Shown here piece by piece: positions 36,408-44,426 of a stretch of 64,000 nt of DNA; position 1 is the stretch's first letter; the number at the start of each line of letters is the position of its first letter. The position numbers were made by a program, and so were the translations under genes. The stretch spans positions 310,001-374,000 of the forward strand of contig CAVWLB010000008.1 in the NCBI GenBank assembly GCA_963755695.1. The letters are read 5' to 3'. The stretch is from QHWT01 sp963755695. GTDB lineage: Bacteria > Acidobacteriota > Vicinamibacteria > Vicinamibacterales > 2-12-FULL-66-21. A model generated the notes under the pieces. That model ran no database searches, was not told the origin of the DNA, and worked only from the letters and a program-made list of their open reading frames with translations.

Positions 36408-39291
36408 TCAGAAGTTAGCCGCGCGCCCAGACGCAGGATGCGCGGGTTCATGATCTCCAGAACCGTCGTCCGCCGCGGTGAGGCGAAGGTCGTACTGCTC
36501 TGCCGAGGACCGTCGACGTTGTTGAACACGTTGAAGACGTCGAGGTCGAGCGCGATGTTGACGCGCTGGAATCTTGAACGCCTTCTCGACGCGCGCGTCG
36601 AACGAGCTGACCGTCGGCAGCCGGAAGTCGCCGACGTCGTTGACGACGAGCACGCTCTTGCGAGTTCGACAGCGGATCGCCGGTGGCCACCTGGCTGCGG
36701 AAGTAGGGCGTGCGCGTAGCCCTGCCGCAAGACCCAGTTGGCGCCGAGGTTGATGCCCCACGGCGCCTGGTACATCCCGTTCGCGACGAACTGGTACTTC
36801 GGCAGCACCATGTAGATGTTGCTCTTGCCGCTGCCGCCGGTCTGCGTGACGACGAGGCCGCCGTCTTTGTTGATGCTGAGTCCGGTTCCCGTGCGAATCG
36901 GCGTCGGATCGTCGAGCGACTCGGCGCCGCTCGAAGTACTCGCGGTGATCGTTGGTCGAGAACCCGAACCGCGCCATCCAGTGGTTCGACATCCGCTTGA
37001 CCGCGCTGACCTCGAATCCCAGGTAGCGCTGGTGATAGCCCTTGTGCTCCTCGTAGCTGCGTGCCGCCGCCCGGCGGCACCGCGTCCGCATTGAACGCGT
37101 AGAACGGCACGCTGAACGATCCGACCGGCTGGGCGTTGCCGGTCAGCGTGCCCGCCTGCGTGTAGTCGGACGAATTCACGCCGATGAGGCTGTTCCAGTT
37201 GAAGTGCTGGAAGTACCGGTAGGTGAACGTGCCGCTGATGCCGAAGTTCGGCATCAGCTCGTGATCCATCCCGAACATCACTTCGTGCGTCCTCGGCGTC
37301 TTGTAGTTGCCGATCTGGTTGACGGTCGTCAGCCGGGTCGGGTCGGTCGGATCGAACCCGTAGTAGCCGATGGTTGCCGAGATTGAACAGGATCTCGTTC
37401 GGGTCCGCGATCTTGTTCGCCGTTGGTGTCGACCGCGTAGTAGTAGATGCGCGGAGTACTGGATCGGCGAGATCGATGCTGGCCGCCGTCGCGTTGAGCT
37501 GCGACGCGAACATCGCGTAGCTGGCGCGGGCGATGCGTCTTGCGGTTCTCGTCCAGCGCGTAGGTCAGGCCGATGCGCGGCGTGATGGCGTTCATCACGA
37601 TCGCGTCGTCGACCGGCGTGGCGCGTCAGCGCCGGCAGAGGTCCGGCAGCACCGGAGCTGCCGGGCACGCGACGCGGCGCCGAGCGACGCCGCCGCGTGA
37701 TCCCACCGCACGCCGAGATTCAGCGTCAGCCGATCCACGACTACGTGTCGCCGCCGTAGGCGCTCGTGTACACCGCGTCGGTCAGGGCATGGCCCGGCCG
37801 GGTGATCTTCGCGATCATGTCCGGATAGCCGATGTGGATCGTGATGACGCCGTTGCCGGAGTAGGTGTCGCTCGAGTCGACCGTCGCCTTGCGCCAGCCG
37901 AAGCCGAACTTCAGCTCGTGCTGGCCGCTTGAACGTGTTGCCGTCGATCGCGAACGTTGTTCTGCGGCCGATCGGTCATGTAGGTGTCGGCCGATCCGCG
38001 CCACACGCCGCCGTCGTCCGATGTACAGTCTGCGTCGTCGGCGCCGCCGCGCGGCCGCGAGCTAGAAGCCGCCGTCGACGTGCGCGCCCTTGCGCCGACG
38101 AGGAACAGGTTGTTGCCGAGGACGAAGTTGACTTCGCCCTTGTACAGCGTGGTCGGGCCGCGTCTGGTTGTAGGTGGTCTCGTCGGCGACGCGTCGGCGC
38201 CGGCGCCGCGGCCGAACTTCTCCTTGTTGCCGCGGAAGAAGGTGAAGTTCGCGCGGATGCCGTTGGTGATCTGGCCGGTGGCCTTGAACGACGTGTCCTG
38301 CAGCTCGGTGCGATCGTGCGTGCCGGTCGAGCGTGATCAGGTCCACGTGGGTCTTGCCGATCGCGCCCCAGGCCCACAGCCGGTCCTTGAGGATCGGGCC
38401 GCCGAGCTCGAAGCCGTAGTCGTTGTACTGGTGCGTGCGGTTGCCCTTGCCGGTCGTGCCGCCGATCGTGGCCGCCAGATCCGTCGGGCATGTTGTTCGA
38501 CTGCAGGTCTTCGTTCTCGAAGTAGATGCGCGTGCTGCCGTGCGGCGTGTTGGTGCCGCTCTTGAGCACCATGTTCAGCTGCACGCCCGGCGTCGGGCTC
38601 TGCGACGTCGGCGCCGCCCGTCGTGACCTGCATCTCCTGGAACATGTCGAAGTCGTAGTAGGTCGGCGTCGAGCCGAGCGCCGCCATGTCGGTGATGGCG
38701 ATGCCGTCCATGTTCCACGTGTTCTCGCCGCCGCTGGCGCCCTTCGCCTGGTAGTTCGACTGCTGCCCGGACTCGGCGCCGCCGACGTTCACGCGGTCGA
38801 CGATGACGCCGGGAACGGTCTGCAGGACGACCCACGGATCGCGCGAGGACGGAATGTTCTGCAGCTCCTCGACGCTGACGTTGGTCGACGTCGTCCATCT
38901 TCTTCGTGTCGACCACCGGCGTTTCGCCGGTGACCTGACCTGGGTCGACGACGCCAGCAACGGACAACGCAATCCTTGAGCGGCACGCTCGCACCGGTAC
39001 GCGACGTTGACGCTTTTGTTGAGGTAGTCGCTGAAGCCGGAGAGCTTCGCGTTGACGGTGTAAGTGCCGGGCGCAAGGTTCAGGAAGTGGACTTCGCCCA
39101 TCGCATCGGTGACCGCAGTCTGAATCTGCGGACCCGCTGATGTCGACGGTGACCCCCGGAAGCACGGCGCCTGTGCTGTCGGCAACAACGGCATCAATGC
39201 GCCCCGTTGCCAATTGCGCCATCGATGGTGCTGCGCCGAATGCAATCATCGCGGCGCAGATCACCATCAGTCTGGCTATACCAACTCTCAT
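36408..39291 (-). CDS. TonB-dependent receptor, Oar-like, frameshifted
   Basis: Outer-membrane receptor with an N-terminal carboxypeptidase-regulatory domain (VVADSTGAVLPGVTVDISG and LNLAPGTYTVNAKLSGFSDY). The plug region reads SRDPWVVLQTVPGVIVDRVN and GQQSNYQAKGASGGENTWNM. Barrel segments include NVFNNVDGPR and MNPRILRLGA at the end. A Shine-Dalgarno GGGAGG at 39298-39304 fits the ATG at 39291 better than the ATG at 39297. At least a dozen frame changes occur, yet the span equals about 961 residues, almost the same as the intact paralogue at 56773 (962). A rho-independent terminator follows. The exact stop (36408 or 36398) depends on a frame uncertainty near the end. The ligand is unknown. 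Confidence 0.85.
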
Positions 39292-39327
39292 CTCCATCCT
39301 CCCAGAAGAAGACCCGAAGCGGATAGC

Positions 39328-39433
39328 GGTTTCGGACGTTTCGGACGGTGTACGATACCGGACAGAACACTATGCAAGCACCGCTGCCCTTTTTGCAAGC
39401 GCTATATATGGCGTTTTCGGCCGTTTTCGGACC
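39328..39433 (-). promoter_or_regulatory. Paired CCGAAA direct repeats upstream of the receptor gene
   Basis: Two pairs of direct repeats lie in the leader of the receptor gene: GTCCGAAACGTCCGAAACC (39328-39346, minus strand) and GGTCCGAAAACGGCCGAAAA (39411-39433, minus strand). They could be binding sites for a regulator. A GCTTGCA word also occurs twice between them. Confidence 0.35.
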
Positions 39434-39506
39434 AATATGGCTGGGGGCTGGAGGCGAATCCAGAAAACCCGGGGTCCGCACTTCAATTGTCCGGATCCGG
39501 TCAGTC

Positions 39507-39782
39507 CTACTTCGCGAATCGATCGAAGATGTCGACGAGTTCGGTGAGCTGTTTGCCGCGTTCCGGTTCGCCCTTGCCGATGCCTTCCGGGACGCAACGT
39601 TCGACGTGAAATTTGAAGACCGCAAGGCTGATGCGGTTGAGCGCCGCTTCCGCCGCCGATAACTGCTGCAGGATTTCCACGCACAGGCGCGGTTCCTGCA
39701 CCATGCGACGAATCCCTCTCACCTGCCCTTCAATCCGGTTCAATCGGGTGACGATCGCCTGCTGTTGCGAATCATCCAACAT
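39507..39782 (-). CDS. Metal-sensing repressor, CsoR/RcnR family
   Basis: All-helical 91-residue repressor that releases DNA when it binds metal, usually Cu(I). The N-terminal helix TRLNRIEGQVRGIRRMVQEP is the family signature. The Cu ligands are visible as Cys in PRLCVEILQQ and as His and Cys in FKFHVERCVPEG, the C-H-C pattern of CsoR. The RISLAVFKFHVERC segment is also conserved. No copper exporter lies beside it: the next gene in its direction is the TonB-dependent receptor. That receptor might be its target, or it may act elsewhere on the chromosome (inference). Confidence 0.88.
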   Translation of the reverse strand: MLDDSQQQAIVTRLNRIEGQVRGIRRMVQEPRLCVEILQQLSAAEAALNRISLAVFKFHVERCVPEGIGKGEPERGKQLTELVDIFDRFAK

Positions 39783-39810
39783 ACGGACCTGCTCATGGCT
39801 TGGGGGGCTG

Positions 39811-39827
39811 TAGGGAACTATACCCCT
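39811..39827 (-). promoter_or_regulatory. Possible CsoR-type operator
   Basis: Just before the CsoR gene lies TAGGGAACTATACCCCT, with opposed AGGG and CCCT blocks around an AT-rich centre. This resembles the G-tract pseudo-palindromes bound by CsoR-type repressors and would fit self-regulation. The match is by eye only. Confidence 0.4.
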
Positions 39828-39974
39828 GATGCGCTTGGGGCCGCCATACGCCGAAAGTGCTAGCCGTCACGGGGGCGAGAGGCGAGGGCGAAGCCGCATC
39901 CGCCGGCATGTAAGCCGGTTCCGGTCTCCATACCGCCACTCGCCGCTCGCCCCTCACCCCTCGCTCCTCGGCTC

Positions 39975-40014
39975 TTGACATTCGCCCGCCCACTGAATGA
40001 AGATTCATTCAGTG
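39975..40014 (+). promoter_or_regulatory. Promoter and FadR-type operator of the beta-oxidation operon
   Basis: TTGACA at 39975-39980 is a perfect -35 box. At 39991-40014 there are two perfect 11-base half-sites (CACTGAATGAA and TTCATTCAGTG) separated by GA. The core TGAATGA-N4-TCATTCA matches the operator pattern described for FadR (YsiA) of Bacillus. The operator covers the expected -10 position and the first start codon of the regulator, so binding would block its own transcription. Confidence 0.85.
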
Positions 40015-40677
40015 ACCACCACCCCCGCTACCGCCCGCCCCCTGCTCGAAGGCGACAAGCGCGAAACGATCCTGCGCGCCGCGACCGACGTCTTTGCCAA
40101 CCGCGGGTTCTTCAACTCGCAGGTCGCCGATGTCGCCAGAGCCGCCGGGGTGGCCGCCGGCACCGTCTACCTGTATTTCCGCAGCAAGGACGACCTGCTC
40201 GTGTCGATCTTCGACCGCACGATGCGCGAGTGGATCGAAGAGGGACGCGCGACGGTGGCGCCAATCAAGGACCCGGTCGAGCGGCTCCGCGCGATTGCGC
40301 GCGTGCATCTCGATCGCATGGGCCGCGACCGCAGCCTGGCGGTCGTCTTCCAGGTCGAACTGCGCCAGTCCACGAAGTTCATGGAGCGCTTCTCGACCAC
40401 CGCCCTCCGCGAGTACCTCGGCATGATCCGCGAGGTGATCGTGGAGGGGCAGTCCACGGGCGCGTTCAGGCGTGAAATCAACCCGACGCTGGCGGCCAAA
40501 TTGTTCTTCGGCGGCCTCGACGAGATGGCCACCAACTGGATTCTCAGCACCCGCCGGTATGCGCCAGTCAAGGACGTGGATGCCATTGTCGATTTGTTCG
40601 TCGGCGGGCTGGGGAACCCTAGAACCACCGCACCTCGGACCTCGGACCTCGCGCCTCGACGCCGGAGGCGCCCGTGA
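40012..40677 (+). CDS. TetR-family fatty-acid regulator, FadR-like
   Basis: An N-terminal helix-turn-helix of TetR type: RETILRAATDVFANRGFFNS, then VADVARAAGVAAGTVYLYFR. The rest is the helical ligand-binding domain, including LGMIREVIVEGQSTGAFR and LFFGGLDEMATNWILSTR. FadR-type repressors release DNA on binding long-chain acyl-CoA. The perfect operator and the fad genes behind it support this role. Two starts are possible: ATG at 39997, inside the operator, and GTG at 40012, directly after its second half-site; I prefer GTG, which would give a nearly leaderless message. The C-terminal tail TTAPRTSDLAPRRRRR is encoded by dispersed CTCGGACCT words. The stop overlaps the next start (GTGA). Confidence 0.88.
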   Translation: MTTTPATARPLLEGDKRETILRAATDVFANRGFFNSQVADVARAAGVAAGTVYLYFRSKDDLLVSIFDRTMREWIEEGRATVAPIKDPVERLRAIARVHLDRMGRDRSLAVVFQVELRQSTKFMERFSTTALREYLGMIREVIVEGQSTGAFRREINPTLAAKLFFGGLDEMATNWILSTRRYAPVKDVDAIVDLFVGGLGNPRTTAPRTSDLAPRRRRRP

Positions 40678-42899
40678 AGATCCGGTCAGGCGCCGTACTC
40701 GGGGCTGGCGTCATGGGCGCACAGATCGCAGCGCACCTGGCGAATGCCGGAGTTCCCGTGCTCTTGCTCGACGTCACGCGCGAGGCTGCCGCCGACGGCT
40801 TGAAACGCGCGCGTGCTCTCAAACCCGACCCGTTCTTCAGCCCCGACGCCGCGACATTGATCAAGACCGGCTCGTTCGATGAGGATCTCGCGGGCATTCG
40901 CGATGCCGACTGGATCCTCGAAGCGGTGGTCGAACGCCTCGACATCAAGCAGGCGCTGCTCGCCCGCGTCGAGCAGCAACGGCGCGCCGACGCGATCGTC
41001 AGCTCCAACACTTCAGGAATTCCCATCGCGTCCATGGCGGAGGGACGGTCCGAGGCATTTCGTCGTCATTGGCTCGGCACGCACTTCTTCAATCCACCAC
41101 GCTACCTCCGGCTTCTCGAGCTCATCCCGACGGCCGACACCGATCCGCGCGTGCTCGCGACGGTGGCCGAGTTCGCCGACCTCCGGCTCGGGAAGGGCAT
41201 CGTCATTGCGAAAGACTCGCCGAACTTCATCGGCAACCGCATCGGGCTCTTCGGGGTGACGCAGATCTTCCGGGCGCTTGCGTCCGGCGACTTCACCATC
41301 GAGGAGATCGATGCGATCACGGGACTTGCGATCGGACGTCCCAAGAGCGCGACCTTCCGGACGATGGATATTGCGGGCGTCGACGTGCTGGCACACGTGG
41401 CGCGCAATCTGGCGGCGCAGTTGAGCGATCCGGCGGAACGCGCGGCGTTCGTGTTGCCCGGGTTCGTGGAGCAGATGGTCGCGCGCGGCATGACCGGTGC
41501 GAAAGCCGGACGCGGGTTCTATAAGAAGGAGGGGGAGCAGATCCTCACGCTCGACCCGTCGACGCTCGAGTACCGCGAGCGGCGGTCCGCGAAGTTCCCG
41601 TCGCTCGACGCGGCGCGATCGATTGAGTCCACGCCTGAGCGCATCGCCGCGCTGGTTAACGGCAAGGACAAGGTCGGAGCGTTTCTGCGCGACACGCTGG
41701 TTCCCACGCTGGAGTACGCCGCGCGCATCGCGCACGAGATCGCCTACTCGACCGAGGACATCGACAACGCGATGCGCTGGGGGTTCGGCTGGGAGCTCGG
41801 CCCGTTCGCTACCCTCCGGGCGCTCGGCCGGGCGGAACCGGTGACAGTCACGGCTCCGCAAGGTGTGCCGGAAAGTGTGACACTCACGCTTCCCGGAACT
41901 GTGAGTGTCCCCGTTTCGGTGCTCCGCGGCGCGAGAGTCCTCAAGAGGAACGCCGGGGCAAGCCTCAAAGACCTCGGCGACGGCGTGCTGGCGGTGGAGT
42001 TCCACTCGAAGATGAACGCCATCGGCGGCGACACCATCCAAATGCTCCATGCAGGCATCAAGGAAGCGTCGGCAAACTTTGCCGCGCTCGTCGTCGGCAA
42101 CGATGCCACCAACTTCTCGGTCGGCGCCAACGTGATGCTGCTCCTGCTCGAAGCGCAGGAAGGCAACTGGGACGAGGTGGACATGATGGTCCGCGGCTTC
42201 CAGAACGCCACGATGTCGCTGAAATACGCCGACGTCCCGGTCGTCGTCGCTCCGGCAGGAATGACGCTTGGCGGCGGCTGCGAAATCGCGCTCCACGGCG
42301 CACGGGTGCAGGCGGCCGCCGAAACCTACATCGGACTCGTCGAGGTCGGCGTTGGACTCATCCCCGCTGGCGGCGGCACGAAGGAAGTGCTCGCGCGCGC
42401 GGTCGAACATCTACCGGCCGGCGCCGATCTCCTGCCGCACGTCCAGCGCGTATTCGAAACGATTGGCTTCGCAAAGGTCTCGACGAGTGGTCCGGACGCG
42501 ATGCGCATCGGGTACCTGCGCGACGGCGACGCGATCACGATGAACCGCGATCGCCTGCTGGCTGACGCCAAGGCCCACGCGCTCGGCCTCGCGCGCGCCG
42601 GCTACAAACCAGATCATCCGCGTCAGGCGATTCGCGTCGGGGGGGAAGGCGTATACGCCGCCCTGAAGCTGGGCGTGCACCTCGCCTCACGCGCGGGCCG
42701 CATCAGCGATCACGACGCGCTCATCGGCCGCAATCTGGCGTGGATTCTTTCGGGCGGCAACATGAAAGCCGCCGGGACGTTGACGGAACAGCAACTGCTC
42801 GATCTCGAACGTGAAGCCTTCCTGAGTCTCTGCGGCGAGCGCAAGACGCTCGAACGGATTGCTCACACGTTGAAGACGGGAAAGCCGCTGAGAAACTGA
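40674..42899 (+). CDS. fadN: 3-hydroxyacyl-CoA dehydrogenase / enoyl-CoA hydratase (FadN type)
   Basis: Bifunctional beta-oxidation enzyme of 741 residues with the dehydrogenase first. The Rossmann motif is GAVLGAGVMGAQIAAHLANA (about 7-26), followed by IVSSNTSGIPIASMA and HWLGTHFFNPPRYLRLLELI with the catalytic His. KDSPNFIGNRIG is also typical. The second part is a crotonase domain with VVAPAGMTLGGGCEIALHGA (oxyanion loop) and YIGLVEVGVGLIPAGGGTKE (catalytic Glu). The GTG start overlaps the regulator stop. Residues of about 390-415, between the two domains, come from a dispersed repeat (VTVTAPQGVPESVTLTLPGT). The order FadR, FadN, FadA, FadE matches the regulon known in Bacillus. No frameshift. 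Confidence 0.92.
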   Translation: MKIRSGAVLGAGVMGAQIAAHLANAGVPVLLLDVTREAAADGLKRARALKPDPFFSPDAATLIKTGSFDEDLAGIRDADWILEAVVERLDIKQALLARVEQQRRADAIVSSNTSGIPIASMAEGRSEAFRRHWLGTHFFNPPRYLRLLELIPTADTDPRVLATVAEFADLRLGKGIVIAKDSPNFIGNRIGLFGVTQIFRALASGDFTIEEIDAITGLAIGRPKSATFRTMDIAGVDVLAHVARNLAAQLSDPAERAAFVLPGFVEQMVARGMTGAKAGRGFYKKEGEQILTLDPSTLEYRERRSAKFPSLDAARSIESTPERIAALVNGKDKVGAFLRDTLVPTLEYAARIAHEIAYSTEDIDNAMRWGFGWELGPFATLRALGRAEPVTVTAPQGVPESVTLTLPGTVSVPVSVLRGARVLKRNAGASLKDLGDGVLAVEFHSKMNAIGGDTIQMLHAGIKEASANFAALVVGNDATNFSVGANVMLLLLEAQEGNWDEVDMMVRGFQNATMSLKYADVPVVVAPAGMTLGGGCEIALHGARVQAAAETYIGLVEVGVGLIPAGGGTKEVLARAVEHLPAGADLLPHVQRVFETIGFAKVSTSGPDAMRIGYLRDGDAITMNRDRLLADAKAHALGLARAGYKPDHPRQAIRVGGEGVYAALKLGVHLASRAGRISDHDALIGRNLAWILSGGNMKAAGTLTEQQLLDLEREAFLSLCGERKTLERIAHTLKTGKPLRN
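41841..41917. repeat. Dispersed repeat inside the fadN coding region
   Basis: The words GTGACAGTCACGG, GGAAAGTGTGACACTCAC and TGTGAGTGTCCCCGTTTC are closely related to the repeat at 33335-33433 inside the VWFA gene. The insert keeps the frame and falls in the linker between the dehydrogenase and crotonase domains. Confidence 0.75.
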
Positions 42900-43003
42900 G
42901 GGCTTATGGCTCACGGCTCATGGCTCATGCTGGCTCAAGGTTTAGGGCAAGGCTCAGGGCTCATGTCTGTCGCGCATGGAATCTCGCACTCGGACCTGGG
43001 TAA

Positions 43004-43786
43004 GTGACCGTGTTCGATCAAGGCTCCGGCAATCCGCTCGTGGTGATTCCCGGCATCCAGGGCCGGTGGGAATGGATGCGTCCGGCCTTGCGCGCGCTGG
43101 CGCGCGATCGACGGGTGATCAGCTTCACGCTTCCCGGCGACCTTGGTTCGGGCTGCAAGATGGATCCGGCGCTCGGCTTTGATGTCTTCGTCAAACAGAT
43201 AGACGACGTGCTGGATGCCGCGGGCGTCGAGCGCGCGGCGATCTGCGGCGTGTCCTACGGGGGACTCATCGCAGTGAGGTACGCGGCAGTGCGGCCGGAA
43301 CGCGTGTCCGCTCTGATCCTGACGTCGACGCCGGGCCCCGGGTGGCAGCCGAACCCCCGACAGGCACGCTACGTCGCGAAGCCGTGGTTGTCGATGCCGG
43401 CCTTCTGCTTCACCGCATTCGATCGCCTGGGCCGCGAAATCCGGGCCGCGCTTCCAGACTGGCGGGCGAGGATTGGATTCACGCTCGCATATGTCGGCGA
43501 CGTCGTGACGGCGCCCATGCTTCCAGGCCTGATGGCCCGCCGCGTCCAGCTCCAGCAGCAAACGCCGCTCCAACCCGACTGCCAGCGCATCATCGCTCCC
43601 ACACTGGTCGTAACCGGCGACAAATCATTGGATCTCGTCGTCCCGGTGGAATCGACGAAGCAATATCTGCAACTCATTCGAGGGGCACAGTACGCAGTTA
43701 TGGATCGCACGGGTCATCTCGGGATGCTCACGCAACCCGATCGGTTCGCCGCGATCCTGAAGGAGTTCCTTGCCAGCCATTCATGA
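43004..43786 (+). CDS. Alpha/beta hydrolase
   Basis: A 260-residue alpha/beta-fold hydrolase. The oxyanion region is NPLVVIPGIQGRWEWMRPAL, the nucleophile elbow is AAICGVSYGGLIAVRYAA (GxSxG), the acid is in LVVTGDKSLDLVVPVES and the His is in YAVMDRTGHLGMLTQ. It could hydrolyse esters or thioesters. Its place between fadN and fadA suggests a role with acyl-CoA or related esters, but no substrate can be assigned. ATG is absent: the first start is GTG at 43004, about 100 bases after fadN. The gap holds GGCTCATGG words. The stop overlaps the next gene. Confidence 0.8.
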   Translation: MTVFDQGSGNPLVVIPGIQGRWEWMRPALRALARDRRVISFTLPGDLGSGCKMDPALGFDVFVKQIDDVLDAAGVERAAICGVSYGGLIAVRYAAVRPERVSALILTSTPGPGWQPNPRQARYVAKPWLSMPAFCFTAFDRLGREIRAALPDWRARIGFTLAYVGDVVTAPMLPGLMARRVQLQQQTPLQPDCQRIIAPTLVVTGDKSLDLVVPVESTKQYLQLIRGAQYAVMDRTGHLGMLTQPDRFAAILKEFLASHS

Positions 43787-44426
43787 CCTGCGGGGGCCGG
43801 CCGGCCCTCTCGAGGCGCTGCTCGACGAGCCGTCGACGCCGCCCAAGGCGGCCGTCGTCTTTGCCCATCCGCTTCCGACCCATGGCGGGACGATGCACAC
43901 GAAGGTGGTGTATCAGGGGGCCAAGGGCCTCGTTCGCGCCGGGTGCGCCGTGCTTCGGTTCAACTTCCGGGGCGTCGGGCGAAGCGACGGCAGCTTCACC
44001 GGTGGAGAAGGTGAAAAGGATGATTTCCGTGCGGCGCTCGACTACATGGCCGCGAAGGATCCGGAACTGCCGTTGTGGGCCGCCGGGTTCTCGTTTGGAT
44101 CATCGGTCGCGCTCGAAGTCGGCGCGACCGACGATCGCGTCACGGTCCTGATTGGCATCGCGCCGCCGTGGACGAAGCTCGGGTACGACTTCACGAACAC
44201 GCTGAAGAGTACCAAGCCGAAGTTCTTCGTGCAGGGGGAGGCCGACGATATCTGTCCGATCCAGGACATGTGGAAGTACTACGGCCTGCTGCCGGAGCCA
44301 AAGGAACTGGTGGTCATCGACGCCGCGGATCATTTGTTCGATGGCCACGCGTCTGAAGTCGGCGAAGCGCTCGAGGATCTGCTCGGCGATTTCGTCGAAC
44401 CTCGGACCTCGGACCGCAAAAAATGA
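43770..44426 (+). CDS. Alpha/beta hydrolase, dienelactone-hydrolase-like
   Basis: A 218-residue hydrolase with AAVVFAHPLPTHGGTMHTKV (oxyanion region), AVLRFNFRGVGRSDG, the nucleophile elbow WAAGFSFGSSVALEV (GxSxG), the acid in FVQGEADDICPIQDM and the His in IDAADHLFDGHAS. This matches the predicted short-chain alpha/beta hydrolases of the COG2945 type. The start is TTG at 43770, overlapping the previous gene by 17 bases; translational coupling is likely. The C-terminal tail VEPRTSDRKK is encoded by the same CTCGGACCT words that end the FadR-like gene. The stop overlaps fadA (ATGA). Confidence 0.78.
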   Translation: MPAIHDLRGPAGPLEALLDEPSTPPKAAVVFAHPLPTHGGTMHTKVVYQGAKGLVRAGCAVLRFNFRGVGRSDGSFTGGEGEKDDFRAALDYMAAKDPELPLWAAGFSFGSSVALEVGATDDRVTVLIGIAPPWTKLGYDFTNTLKSTKPKFFVQGEADDICPIQDMWKYYGLLPEPKELVVIDAADHLFDGHASEVGEALEDLLGDFVEPRTSDRKK

